DNA from: CAZKTO01 sp964555685
GTDB lineage: Bacteria > Chloroflexota > Dehalococcoidia > SHYB01
DNA length: 23,454 nt
Assembly: GCA_964555685.1 (NCBI GenBank)
Contig: CAZKTO010000048.1
Coordinates: 1-23,454, forward strand
Direction of reading: 5' to 3'
The position numbers and the translations under genes are program-made. How positions within the stretch are numbered: position 1 is the first letter of the stretch; every line of letters starts with the position of its first letter. The notes under the pieces were generated by a model, which saw only the letters and a program-made list of their open reading frames with translations, made no database searches and had not been told where the DNA came from. Positions 1-7,850 of this stretch are shown piece after piece.

Positions 1-12
1 CTTTGGGAGGGT

Positions 13-47
13 CTGGGAACACCTTTCTGTCAAGAAAGGGTTCCCAG
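13..47. repeat. Strong imperfect hairpin upstream of the acyl-CoA dehydrogenase
   Basis: Positions 13-28 and 33-47 are complementary over 15 base pairs, with one unpaired A at 21 and a 4-nt GTCA loop. No T-run follows on either strand, so it is not a typical intrinsic terminator. It lies 55 nt upstream of the -35 at 102. It may be the end of an element or the 3' processing signal of a gene outside the window. Confidence 0.6.
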
Positions 48-101
48 GACAACCGGACGACCCTGAGGGAAATCCCAGGAGCTCCCCGCTGCTCCCGCCC
101 C

Positions 102-130
102 TTGACAGCCCTTCGGGCGCTCTCTACGCT
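102..130 (+). promoter_or_regulatory. Sigma70-type promoter for the acyl-CoA dehydrogenase
   Basis: A perfect -35 TTGACA (102-107) is followed by a 17-bp spacer and TACGCT (125-130) as -10. The expected transcript start is near 137, giving a leader of about 28 nt that carries AGGAG at 153-157, seven bases before the ATG. Confidence 0.6.
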
Positions 131-164
131 ACCCGTTGACCGTCCGGCGCACAGGAGTCTTCCC

Positions 165-1346
165 ATGGAGTTCATCTTCAGCCCCGAGGACGAGGCGTTC
201 CGCCAAGAGGTCCGCGCCCTCTTGAAGCGGGAGCTGCCCCCCAACTGGATGGGCGCTACGGGGCAGCCCGCCATGGCCGAGGAGGAGATGCGCACGGAGA
301 AGCACATGCGCCGCCGCCTGGCGGAGAAGAGCTGGCTGGCCCTCGCCTGGCCCAGGGAGTACGGCGGCGGCGGCGCCAGCGTCATGCGGCAGCTCGTCAT
401 GGGCGAGGAGATGGCCTACCACCGCGCGCCGGGCCGGGACGGCCAGGGCATCGGCCTCATCGGGCCGTGCATCATGGTCCACGGGACGCAGGAGCAGAAG
501 AAGGAGCACCTGGGGCGCATCGCCCGGGGCGAGGTCGTCTGGTGCCAGGGCTTCAGCGAGCCCGGCTCCGGCTCCGACCTGGCCTCGCTCCAGACCCGCG
601 CCGTCCGCGACGGCGACGACTATGTGATCAACGGCTCCAAGGTCTGGACCACCTACGCCCACCACGCCGACTGGATTCATATCCTCACCCGCACCGACCC
701 CGATGCGCCCAAGCACCGTGGCATCTCCTACTTCCTTCTGGACATGAGGACGCCGGGCATCGAGATCCGGCCCCTCATCAACATGGCCGGCGGCCACGAG
801 TTCAACCAGCTCTTCTTCACCAACGTCCGCGTGCCGGCACGCAACATCCTGGGCGAGGAGAACCGCGGCTGGTACGCCGCCACCACGACGCTGGACTTCG
901 AGCGGTCCATGGCCGCCTACTCAGCCTCCCTGCGCCGGCTGGTGGAGGACGCCGTCGCCTACCTCAAGGACCAGAAGAGGGCCGGCGGCAGCTCGCCGCT
1001 GGACAACCCGCTGGTCCGGCACAAGCTCGCCGATCTCTCCACCGCCATCCAGACGAGCCGGATGCTCTCCTACCGGGTGGCCTGGCTCCAGAGCCAGGGT
1101 AAGGTGCCCAATATGGAGGCGTCCATGGGCAAGGTCTTCGCCACGGAGCTGAACCAGCGCGTCAGCCGGACCCTCATGGAGGTCCTGGGCCTCCACGCGC
1201 AGCTCCGGCCCCTGGAGCGGCGCGCGCCGATGTTCGGCCGCGTCGAGCACCTCTACCTCCAGTCCATCAGCGCCACCATCGCCGCCGGAACGTCCGAGAT
1301 CCAGCGGAACATCATCGCGACGCGCGGCCTTGGCCTCCCGAGGTAG
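165..1346 (+). CDS. Acyl-CoA dehydrogenase family flavoprotein
   Basis: A 393-residue protein of normal length for the family. It oxidises the alpha-beta bond of an acyl-CoA thioester with FAD and passes electrons to ETF; the substrate cannot be read from sequence. The N-terminal helical domain is followed by the FAD/substrate loop GFSEPGSGSDLASL, then GSKVWTTYAHHADW, and the C-terminal motif GTSEIQRNIIATRGLGLP. The ATG at 165 is chosen because AGGAG lies seven bases upstream and the family homology starts there (MEFIFSPEDEAFR); the frame is open further upstream but unlike the family. The residue before GT of the GTSEIQ motif, where medium-chain enzymes have the catalytic Glu, is Ala374, so the base must come from elsewhere or activity differs. 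An RNase D-like gene follows after 36 nt and may be co-transcribed. Confidence 0.9.
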   Translation: MEFIFSPEDEAFRQEVRALLKRELPPNWMGATGQPAMAEEEMRTEKHMRRRLAEKSWLALAWPREYGGGGASVMRQLVMGEEMAYHRAPGRDGQGIGLIGPCIMVHGTQEQKKEHLGRIARGEVVWCQGFSEPGSGSDLASLQTRAVRDGDDYVINGSKVWTTYAHHADWIHILTRTDPDAPKHRGISYFLLDMRTPGIEIRPLINMAGGHEFNQLFFTNVRVPARNILGEENRGWYAATTTLDFERSMAAYSASLRRLVEDAVAYLKDQKRAGGSSPLDNPLVRHKLADLSTAIQTSRMLSYRVAWLQSQGKVPNMEASMGKVFATELNQRVSRTLMEVLGLHAQLRPLERRAPMFGRVEHLYLQSISATIAAGTSEIQRNIIATRGLGLPR

Positions 1347-1382
1347 CCTGGCGCCGGACGGCGGCGGAGCGCAGCGCACAAG

Positions 1383-2558
1383 GTGAGCGGGCCGGCGACT
1401 CTTCCCGCCGAGCTCGTCACCGATCCGGGACAGCTCACCGCCGCCGTCCGCGAGCTGCTCCGAGAGCCGGCGGTGGCGGTGGACACCGAGTCCAACAGCT
1501 ACCATCGCTACCCGGAGCGCCTCTGCCTCGTCCAGGTCGGCACACGCCACCGCTGCTACCTCATCGACCCGCTGGCCATCCAGGACGTCCGCCCGCTGGG
1601 GCGGCTCCTCGCCGACGAGCGGGTCCAGAAGGTCATCCACAGCGCCGACTACGACCTGCGCAGCCTGGACCGGGAGTGGGGTTTCCGGGTCCGGAACCTG
1701 TACGACACGAGCGTGGCAGCCCACTTCGCGGGGCTGGACCGGCTGGGCCTCGCCGCCGCGGCCCAGCACTTCCTGGGCGTCACGCTGAACAAGAGCAAGA
1801 GCCTCCAGCGTGCCGACTGGTCCCTGCGGCCGCTCTCCAAGACCGCGCTGGCCTACGCCGCGGCCGACGTGCAGCACCTGCTGGCCCTGCGGGACGCCAT
1901 CGAGGCGGCGCTGGCCCGGTCGGGGCGCGGCGCTTGGGTGCGGGAGGAGTGCGCCCGCCTGGAGGAGGTGCGGCACACGCCGCCCGAGCCCCCGGAGCGG
2001 GCCTGCCTGGGCATGAAGGGGACCAGGAGCCTGGATGGACGGGGCCTCGCCATCCTCACGCGGCTGGCGGCGCTGCGGGAGCGGGAGGCGCGGCGCCGCG
2101 GGCGGCCACCCTTCCGGGTCCTTTCGGAGGAGACCTTGGTCTACCTGGCCTCCCACCCCCACGAGGAGATCGCGGAGGCGCCGGGCCTGGGACCGTCCAC
2201 CCTGGGCCGGCTGGGGAGCCAGATCCGCCAGGCGCTCCGGGAGGGGCTGGCCGCCGAGCCGGTGGAGCGCCCCGCGCCTCCGGAGCCGGTCAGGCCCCGG
2301 ATGACGGGCCCGGAGCCGGCCCGGTTCGAGCGGCTGCGGGCCTGGCGCAACGAGGAGGCGAAGGCCATCGGCTTGGACCCGGCGCTCGTGTGGCCCATGG
2401 CGAGCCTGGAAAGGCTGGCCCGCGCGCCCGCGACGCTGGACGAGGAGCTGCGCGCACCCGAGGTGCGCCGCTGGCAGGCGGAGCGCTTCGCGCCGGGCCT
2501 GCGGGCGCTCCTTCGCAAGATGGCCGGCGCGGGCCGGGCGGCGGAGAGGCGAGCCTAA
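1383..2558 (+). CDS. rnd: RNase D-like 3'-5' exonuclease with HRDC domains
   Basis: A 391-residue cytoplasmic DEDDy exonuclease, expected to trim 3' ends of tRNA precursors and other structured RNAs. Exo I is VDTES (Asp34, Glu36), Exo II is HSADYDLRSL (Asp91), and Exo III is YAAADVQHL (Tyr158, Asp162), so all catalytic residues are present. LQRADWSLRPLS is typical of RNase D. One HRDC-like region spans about 218-285 and a second about 310-385, as in RNase D. The start is GTG at 1383, with GGAG at 1366-1369, a rather long 13-nt spacing. The gene lies 36 nt after the acyl-CoA dehydrogenase. Its TAA interlocks with the TAG of the convergent malic enzyme gene, leaving no room for a terminator. 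Confidence 0.9.
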   Translation: MSGPATLPAELVTDPGQLTAAVRELLREPAVAVDTESNSYHRYPERLCLVQVGTRHRCYLIDPLAIQDVRPLGRLLADERVQKVIHSADYDLRSLDREWGFRVRNLYDTSVAAHFAGLDRLGLAAAAQHFLGVTLNKSKSLQRADWSLRPLSKTALAYAAADVQHLLALRDAIEAALARSGRGAWVREECARLEEVRHTPPEPPERACLGMKGTRSLDGRGLAILTRLAALREREARRRGRPPFRVLSEETLVYLASHPHEEIAEAPGLGPSTLGRLGSQIRQALREGLAAEPVERPAPPEPVRPRMTGPEPARFERLRAWRNEEAKAIGLDPALVWPMASLERLARAPATLDEELRAPEVRRWQAERFAPGLRALLRKMAGAGRAAERRA

Positions 2559-3775
2559 CGGGAGCGAGTGCCTGGGGCAGCCGTCCGCTGGGCTGGCGCC
2601 GCGGCCTTCCTGCCGTCACGAGCCCCGCTCTGCATCCGAAAGACCTCTTTGACCGCGCCCGCGACGGCGGGGACCACGTCCCGGTCCAGGGACCAGGGGA
2701 TCACCCGCTCGGGCGTGGGACGGTCCACCAGGGCCGCCAGGGCCCGACCGGCCGCCAGCTTCATCTCGTTGGTAATGCGCGGGGCCCGCACATCCAGGGC
2801 GCCGCGGAAGACGCCCGGGAAGGCCAGGCAGTTATTGATCTGGTTCGGGAAGTCGGAGCGGCCCGTGCCCACCACGGCGGCGCCCGCCTCCTTCGCCAGG
2901 TCCGGCATGATCTCGGGGATCGGATTGGCCATGGCGAAGACGATCGCCCCGGGAGCCATGGAGCGGACCATGTCCTGGGTCATCGCCCCGGCGGCGGAGA
3001 CGCCGATGAAGACGTCGGCGCCGCGCAGGGCGTTGGCCAGGCCGCCGCGCTCGTCCTGGGGGTTCGTGATCTCCAGCATTTGCGTCTTGATGGGGGTGAG
3101 GTCGGCCCGGCCCCGGTGGATGACGCCCTTGCTATCGACCAGGATGATGTTCCGCGCCCCGTACTCGTACAGGAGCTTGGTGGTGGCGACGCCCGCGGCC
3201 CCCGCTCCCGAGAAGACGATCTTGACGTCATCGATGCGCCTGCCCACCACGTTGAGGGCATTGATGAGGGCGCCCAGGACCACGATGGCCGTGCCGTGCT
3301 GGTCGTCGTGGAAGACGGGGATGCCGATGTCCTGGAGCGCCTCCTCGATGGTGAAGCAGCGGGGCGCCGCGATGTCCTCCAGATTGATGCCGCCGAAGCC
3401 GGGCGCCAGATACCGGACCGTCTCGATGATCGCGCGGTCGTCCTGCGTGGCCAGGCAGATGGGGAAGGCATCGACACCGGCCAGGGCTTTGAAGAGGAGG
3501 GCCTTCCCCTCCATCACCGGGAGCGCGGCCTCGGCCCCGTGGTTGCCGATGCCCAGGATCGCCGAGCCATCGGTGACGATGCCCACCGTGTTCCCCCGGT
3601 TGGTGAGCTCATAGACCTCCGCCTTGTCGGCGCTGATGGCGAGGCTCACGGCGGCCACGCCCGGCGTATAGGCGATGGACAGGTCGTCGATGCTCTCGAG
3701 GGGCATCTTGAGGGCGGTGGCGATCTTCCCCCGCGTCTCGCGGTGCTTCTTGATCGACTCCTTGAAATAGTCCAT
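2555..3775 (-). CDS. NAD(P)-dependent malic enzyme (short bacterial type)
   Basis: A 406-residue protein that oxidatively decarboxylates malate to pyruvate. It carries only the malic N-terminal and NAD-binding domains; the phosphotransacetylase-like tail of MaeB is absent. Visible are the catalytic Tyr36 in AYTPGVA, Lys91 in GKALLFKALAGVDAFPI, metal ligands Glu133 and Asp134 (NLEDI), Asp158 in FHDDQHGTA, and the Rossmann stretch FSGAGAAGVATTKLL. The ATG at 3775 is preceded by AAGGAG at seven bases and begins the conserved MDYFKESIKKHRE; an in-frame start 45 nt upstream has no such support. NAD versus NADP preference cannot be called. The last 25 or so residues are a low-complexity Ala/Arg tail. 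The stop overlaps the stop of the opposing RNase D gene by four bases. Confidence 0.93.
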   Translation of the reverse strand: MDYFKESIKKHRETRGKIATALKMPLESIDDLSIAYTPGVAAVSLAISADKAEVYELTNRGNTVGIVTDGSAILGIGNHGAEAALPVMEGKALLFKALAGVDAFPICLATQDDRAIIETVRYLAPGFGGINLEDIAAPRCFTIEEALQDIGIPVFHDDQHGTAIVVLGALINALNVVGRRIDDVKIVFSGAGAAGVATTKLLYEYGARNIILVDSKGVIHRGRADLTPIKTQMLEITNPQDERGGLANALRGADVFIGVSAAGAMTQDMVRSMAPGAIVFAMANPIPEIMPDLAKEAGAAVVGTGRSDFPNQINNCLAFPGVFRGALDVRAPRITNEMKLAAGRALAALVDRPTPERVIPWSLDRDVVPAVAGAVKEVFRMQSGARDGRKAAAPAQRTAAPGTRSR

Positions 3776-3801
3776 GGCCACGCTCCTTGGGGGTACGGGT
3801 G

Positions 3802-3810
3802 AGTATAGCA
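3802..3810 (-). promoter_or_regulatory. Extended -10 promoter of the malic enzyme gene
   Basis: On the minus strand the sequence reads TGC-TATACT, an extended -10. No good -35 lies at 16-18 bp. The expected start near 3795 gives a leader of about 20 nt containing AAGGAG. This makes transcription separate from the upstream protease gene possible. Confidence 0.45.
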
Positions 3811-3883
3811 GACGGGTCAACGGCGCAGCCGAGGCCCGGCCCTCCTTCGGCAGAGCCTGCCCTTCGGGAGGTCGTCATCCGCG

Positions 3884-4984
3884 TCACGCGCGCTTGGGCT
3901 GCCGCTGGTCCTGGCGGATCGGCTGCACGATCCGCTCGCGAGGGAGCATACCCACGACGACGCCGGCCTCCACCACCGGGACCTGGCTGACCTCCCGCTC
4001 GTCCATGAGCTCCACGGCCCGCAGGGCGTCGTCGCCCGCCTCCACGGTGGCCACGCGCGCTAGGGGGACCATGACATCCGCCACGCGCGTCTGGGACCAC
4101 CGCTGCTGCGGCACCCGGCGGAGGTCCGTCACGGTCACGAGACCCACCCAGCGGTCCCCTTCGCCCACGAGGAAGCAGCGCCGGTCCGTGAGGGAGAGGT
4201 AGCGGTCGACGAGGGTGCGCAGGTCCATCGAGCCGGGGATCATGGGGGCGCCACCGTTCATGATGTCGCGCACGCGCACGCCCTTCAGCGCCTCGCGCAG
4301 GACGGCCTGCCGCCGGCTCTGGGCGGCGATGCTGGCGAGGAACCAGCCGATGAACGAGAACCAGAGCCCATTGGCGATCTCCCCCGTCCAGACGGCCATG
4401 GCGACTCCGCCCGCGACGAAGAGATAGCCGATGGCCTGGCCCATCCCGGCGGCGATGCGCGTGGAGGCCAGGTAGTCGCCCTTGACGCCCCACACGATCG
4501 CCCGGAAGACGCGACCGCCATCCAAGGGGAAGCCAGGGAGCATGTTGAAGACGGCGAGCATGAGGTTTATCTGACCCAGGTACAGAGAGACCTCTCCGGC
4601 GAAGGCGCTCGAGTCCTCGACCAGCAAGTGCAGGCCCAGAAAGGCGCCGCCCAGGGCGGCGCTGACCAACGGCCCCGCGATGGCGATCAGCCCTTCGATG
4701 AGCGGCGTCGGCGCCTCGCGCGATATCTGGGCCACGCCGCCGAAGACGAAGAGCGTGATGCTCTTGACGCGGATGCCGTTCCGCATGGCCACCAGGCTGT
4801 GCCCGAGCTCGTGGGCCACCACCGAGCTGAAGAACAGGACGCTGGTGACGATGGCGGCGCCCCAGGCCTTGGCCTGCGGCCAGTCCTCATGGCGGTCCGG
4901 GAAGGTGCTCTCCGCCAGGATCCAGGTGACACCCAGGAAGACGACGAACCAGCTGTAGTGCAGGCCGATGGGGATGCCGAACAC
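3884..4984 (-). CDS. Site-2 protease family zinc metalloprotease with CBS domains (Rip3-like)
   Basis: An intramembrane protease of the M50B family. Counting from the GTG at 4984 (366 residues), the zinc motif HELGH is at 58-62 and the third ligand is in FNMLPGFPLDGGR (Asp155). Several hydrophobic segments cover about 10-220, and two CBS repeats cover about 235-355, as in Rip3-type proteins whose CBS pair may sense a nucleotide. Such enzymes cut membrane-bound regulators, but no anti-sigma substrate is visible nearby. The GTG has no Shine-Dalgarno sequence, and the family homology continues in frame upstream (SLRLGR before VFGIPI). The likely true start is an ATC at 5012-5014, six bases after GGAGG (5021-5025), which would add ten residues. 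The malic enzyme gene follows after 108 nt. Confidence 0.88.
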   Translation of the reverse strand: MFGIPIGLHYSWFVVFLGVTWILAESTFPDRHEDWPQAKAWGAAIVTSVLFFSSVVAHELGHSLVAMRNGIRVKSITLFVFGGVAQISREAPTPLIEGLIAIAGPLVSAALGGAFLGLHLLVEDSSAFAGEVSLYLGQINLMLAVFNMLPGFPLDGGRVFRAIVWGVKGDYLASTRIAAGMGQAIGYLFVAGGVAMAVWTGEIANGLWFSFIGWFLASIAAQSRRQAVLREALKGVRVRDIMNGGAPMIPGSMDLRTLVDRYLSLTDRRCFLVGEGDRWVGLVTVTDLRRVPQQRWSQTRVADVMVPLARVATVEAGDDALRAVELMDEREVSQVPVVEAGVVVGMLPRERIVQPIRQDQRQPKRA

Positions 4985-5109
4985 CCGCCCCAGCCTGAGG
5001 GAAGACGCGAAGATGGATGGCCTCCGTGCGCGGCAGTCCAGGGCCGCCTGACAGGAAGAACGAGAGCGGACCGGCGTTGGCGGCGGCCGAGGGCGGCCCT
5101 GGCCCTCCC

Positions 5110-5115
5110 ATTATA
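5110..5115 (-). promoter_or_regulatory. Perfect -10 box upstream of the site-2 protease gene
   Basis: TATAAT on the minus strand in the 166-nt gap after speE. No convincing -35 lies at 16-18 bp. A start near 5103 would give a leader of about 90 nt to the ATC at 5014. Confidence 0.4.
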
Positions 5116-5180
5116 CGGCGGGGTGACGAACGGCCCAGCCCGTACGCACCTCAGGCCGTCCCGAAGCTCTGAACTGCGAG

Positions 5181-6080
5181 CTACGAAGCAGGCGGCGGCG
5201 CGTCAGGTCCCCGCGTCCCCGCTGGCGGGGCACCCCGGCGTGTCGGGGAGCCCAGGGCGGTGAAGCAGGCCAGCGCCTTGGCCGGAACGAAGGCGCTCCG
5301 GTGCAGCTCCTGGCAGTAGATGCGCGTGCCGGTGACGGGGGCCCGCACGGGCTCCCGAGGGACCCGCGACGGGGACGCGATGCTGAAGGTCCACCAGTTG
5401 CCGGCGTAGGTCGCGATGGGGGCGGCGTAGAGGTCCACCGACGCGAAGACCTCCCGCAGCGCCCGCTGGACCTCGTTGACGAAGTCCACGTGGTAGTGGA
5501 GCGACTCCGTCTGCATGGCGAAGAGGCCGCGGTCCGTGAGGGCGCCGGCCGCCGCCGTGAAGAACTCGGGCGTGCTGAGGCTCCGCGCCGGCCCCACCGG
5601 GTCCGTCGAATCCACGAGGATCGCGTCGTAGCGGACGGCCCCCTCGCGCAGGTGGCGCGCGCCGTCTTGGTGCAGCACCGTCACCCGCGGGTCGGAGAAG
5701 GAGACGGCCAGGGCCGGGAAGAACCGCTTGGCCACCTCGACGACCTGGGGGTCCAGCTCCACCAGCGTCGCCTGGCTGACCGATGGATGTTTGAGCACCT
5801 CGCGCAGCGTGCCGCCGTCGCCCCCGCCGATGACGAGGACGCGCCGCGGCGCTGGGTGACTGTGCAGCGGGACGTGGGCCAGCATCTCGTGGTAGAGGAA
5901 CTCGTCCCGCTCCGTGAGCTGCACCACGCGGTCCAGGGCCAGCATCCGGCCAAAGAAGTCGCTCTCCAGGACGTGGATCTCCTGGAAGGCGCTGCGGCCC
6001 GTGTAGAGGACGCGGCGGATGGGGTACCGGTACTGGACGGGCGCGAACGGATCGGCCTCGGCGAACCAGCGCCTAGGCAT
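5181..6080 (-). CDS. speE: Spermidine synthase (polyamine aminopropyltransferase)
   Basis: A 299-residue cytoplasmic enzyme that moves the aminopropyl group of decarboxylated S-adenosylmethionine to putrescine. The N-terminal beta domain contains ESDFFGRMLALDRVVQLTERDEF and YHEMLAH. The nucleotide site is VIGGGDGGTLREVLKH (83-98), VELDPQVVEVAKRFFP places the acidic ribose-binding residue, and DAILVDSTDPVGPA carries the catalytic Asp157. The ATG at 6080 overlaps the end of the decarboxylase gene by eight bases and no Shine-Dalgarno is visible, so translation is probably coupled. No speD for the co-substrate is in the window. The last 30 or so residues are a non-family Gly/Pro/Arg-rich tail, about ten of them encoded by a GC-rich palindromic repeat (5224-5253). 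Confidence 0.92.
   Translation of the reverse strand: MPRRWFAEADPFAPVQYRYPIRRVLYTGRSAFQEIHVLESDFFGRMLALDRVVQLTERDEFLYHEMLAHVPLHSHPAPRRVLVIGGGDGGTLREVLKHPSVSQATLVELDPQVVEVAKRFFPALAVSFSDPRVTVLHQDGARHLREGAVRYDAILVDSTDPVGPARSLSTPEFFTAAAGALTDRGLFAMQTESLHYHVDFVNEVQRALREVFASVDLYAAPIATYAGNWWTFSIASPSRVPREPVRAPVTGTRIYCQELHRSAFVPAKALACFTALGSPTRRGAPPAGTRGPDAPPPAS
5224..5253. repeat. GC-rich palindromic element, copy 1 (in the speE 3' end)
   Basis: The plus strand has the core CACCCCGGCGTGTCGGGGAG. In reverse complement it matches the core of the mutS copy (14885-14914) with about four differences in 23 bases. It encodes roughly residues 277-286 of the SpeE tail. Only the comparison by eye supports it. 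Confidence 0.5.
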
Positions 6081-7212
6081 CGGCGCCGGAGTCGAAGACG
6101 ATGGTCTCGGGCCCGGGGAAGCCGTTGAAGATGGACGAGTAGACCGTGGTATAGGCGCCACAGGAGGCGATAGCCACGCGGTCGCCCACGCGGACCTGGG
6201 GCAGGCGCCCATCCGTGGTGATGACGTCCATGCTATCGCAGGAGGGGCCGGCGATGGTGCAGGGCGCCTCCGGCCCGGGTGCGTCGGACAGGAAGCGATA
6301 GCGGATGCCGCCCAGGGCTTCCATCAGGCCGTGAAAGACGCCGGTATCGAGGTAGACCCAGCGCTGGCCGCCGCGCACGGAGACGCCGATGACGGAGGCG
6401 ACCAGAGTGCCCGCCCGGCCGACGATGGCGCGCCCCGGCTCCAGCCATACTTCGACGTGCGGCGGGAAGAAGTCGGCGCAGGCCTGAAAGATGGCCGCCG
6501 CCACGGCCCGGGGGCCGGGCACCGCAGGGTCCGTGTAGACGACGGGCATGCCGCCGCCCACGTTCACGACGCCCAGGTCGAAGCCGCGGCGCCGGGCCTC
6601 GTCCCACAGGCGCCGGCTCTTCTCCAGCGCCACGCGCCAGCCGGCCACGTCGCGGCACTGGGAGCCCACGTGGAAGATGACGCCCCGCGTCGCGACGCCC
6701 CGGGCCCGGGCGTAGGCCAGGAGCTCCAGGGCCTCGTCGATCTCCACGCCGTACTTCTTGTCCAGGGGCCACTCGCTAACGTCGTTGGGGACGTTGAGGC
6801 GCACAAAGAGGCGCGACTGGGGGGCCAGGGCCGCCGCCTTGTCGACCTCGGACGTCGAATCGAAGGCGAAGTCGCGGACGCCCAGCGCTGCGGCCTCGCG
6901 GATGAATTCGGGCGCCTTCACCGGGTTGCCGGAGATGACCCGGCCGCCGGGGACGCCGAGGCCCGCCAGGTGCCGCAGCTCGCCGACGCTGGAGACCTCG
7001 AAGCCCGATCCCAGGGTCACGAGCCTCCGGAGGATGGCCGGATGGGGGTTGGCCTTGATGGCGTAGAAGATGGACGCCCGGCCGAAGGCCGAGCGGAACT
7101 CCAGGAAGTCCGCCTCGACGGCCCCAAGGTCGACCAGCAGGGCTGGCGTCGAGGGGCAGCGCTGGAAGAGGGCCTGGAGCAGGTCTTTGGTGAGGGTGGC
7201 TTGGGTGGCCAA
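6073..7212 (-). CDS. Fold-III PLP-dependent decarboxylase (ornithine decarboxylase family)
   Basis: A 379-residue alanine-racemase-fold decarboxylase, probably making putrescine from ornithine; lysine or another basic amino acid is possible. PLP lysine is Lys53 in FYAIKANPHP. VIFHVGSQ, VNVGGGMP and WLEPGRAIVG are the phosphate and ring-binding motifs, and GPSCDSMDVI carries the active-site Cys-Asp pair contributed across the dimer. The proposed start is TTG at 7212; it lacks a clear Shine-Dalgarno, and CTG at 7230 is an alternative. An in-frame TGA soon upstream rules out a much longer protein. speE follows with an 8-nt overlap, which supports ornithine and a putrescine-to-spermidine route. 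Substrate choice rests on the neighbour and the family, not on a diagnostic residue. Confidence 0.9.
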   Translation of the reverse strand: MATQATLTKDLLQALFQRCPSTPALLVDLGAVEADFLEFRSAFGRASIFYAIKANPHPAILRRLVTLGSGFEVSSVGELRHLAGLGVPGGRVISGNPVKAPEFIREAAALGVRDFAFDSTSEVDKAAALAPQSRLFVRLNVPNDVSEWPLDKKYGVEIDEALELLAYARARGVATRGVIFHVGSQCRDVAGWRVALEKSRRLWDEARRRGFDLGVVNVGGGMPVVYTDPAVPGPRAVAAAIFQACADFFPPHVEVWLEPGRAIVGRAGTLVASVIGVSVRGGQRWVYLDTGVFHGLMEALGGIRYRFLSDAPGPEAPCTIAGPSCDSMDVITTDGRLPQVRVGDRVAIASCGAYTTVYSSIFNGFPGPETIVFDSGADA

Positions 7213-7278
7213 CGGCGGTGCACCGGTGGACAGATTGACGCTGGGCCCGCCTCATCGCAAGAGACAGGCAGCCTGAAT

Positions 7279-7307
7279 AGAATAGCACCCCCCACAGGGA
7301 GGGGCAA
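7279..7307 (-). promoter_or_regulatory. Promoter of the decarboxylase-speE operon
   Basis: On the minus strand TTGCCC (7302-7307), a 17-bp spacer and TATTCT (7279-7284) with an upstream TGC (extended -10). The start would be near 7272. It is back to back with the plus-strand promoter at 7313. Confidence 0.5.
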
Positions 7308-7312
7308 GGTCG

Positions 7313-7340
7313 TTGCGCAGGGGAAAGCCGCCGGTATACT
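7313..7340 (+). promoter_or_regulatory. Promoter of the SRPBCC gene
   Basis: TTGCGC (7313-7318), a 16-bp spacer and TATACT (7335-7340). The start would be near 7347, giving a leader of about 40 nt that includes AGGAG at 7374-7378. Confidence 0.5.
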
Positions 7341-7385
7341 GAATGGGCCCGGCCAGCCATGGCCGCCCGCGCCAGGAGCGACGGC

Positions 7386-7850
7386 ATGACCGTCATCGAG
7401 CAGAGCGTCGTCGTCCAAGAATCGATCGTCATCGGCGCGCCGCCCGAGGCCGTCTGGCGTCTCTTCTCCCAGATCGAGCAGTGGCCCCAGTGGAACCCGG
7501 CCTGCATCGAGGCGGCGTACCTCTCGGGGACGCCGTGGGCCGCCGGCTCCAAGTTCCGGTACACCATCAAGCAGGGCCGGGGGAAGAGGCGCTACAAGCC
7601 CACCATCGTGGAGAGCAAGCCGCCCGAGCTGGTGGTCTGGCAGGTCCCTCGGGGGCAGCTCACCTTTCGGTTCGAACCCGAGGACGCGGGCGCCCGCGTG
7701 ACCTGCCGCCAGGTCTCCAGCGGCTCGGGAGGGTGGGGACTGCCATTCCTGGCGCTGCCTGCCCCCATGAGGTCGTCACCCCACGGCGTCCGCGAGACCT
7801 TCAAGCAGTGGCTGGCGGCGCTCAAGGCCGAGGCGGAGCGGCGCTCCTAG
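7386..7850 (+). CDS. SRPBCC (START/polyketide cyclase-like) family protein
   Basis: A 154-residue single-domain protein. The opening VVQESIVIGAPPEAVWRLFS, then QWPQWNPACIEAAYLSG and later FRFEPEDAGARVTCRQ, are characteristic of the SRPBCC helix-grip fold, which encloses a hydrophobic ligand. It ends with a helix (VRETFKQWLAALKAEAERR) as usual for the fold. The ligand or reaction is unknown. The ATG at 7386 is chosen because AGGAG lies seven bases upstream; an in-frame ATG at 7359 lacks one and would add nine residues unlike the family. The gene has its own promoter, divergent from the polyamine operon. Its stop interlocks with that of the MFS gene on the other strand (CTAG at 7847-7850). Confidence 0.85.
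   Translation: MTVIEQSVVVQESIVIGAPPEAVWRLFSQIEQWPQWNPACIEAAYLSGTPWAAGSKFRYTIKQGRGKRRYKPTIVESKPPELVVWQVPRGQLTFRFEPEDAGARVTCRQVSSGSGGWGLPFLALPAPMRSSPHGVRETFKQWLAALKAEAERRS

Noticed and set aside
1676..3802. Very long plus-strand open frame across the RNase D and malic enzyme genes
   Set aside because: It is a GC-driven shadow: Gly/Arg/Ala-rich with no family signature, while the overlapping genes carry full catalytic motifs.
3833..3876. Possible terminator after the site-2 protease gene
   Set aside because: Only short stems such as GGCAG-AGC-CTGCC and no T-run on the minus strand.
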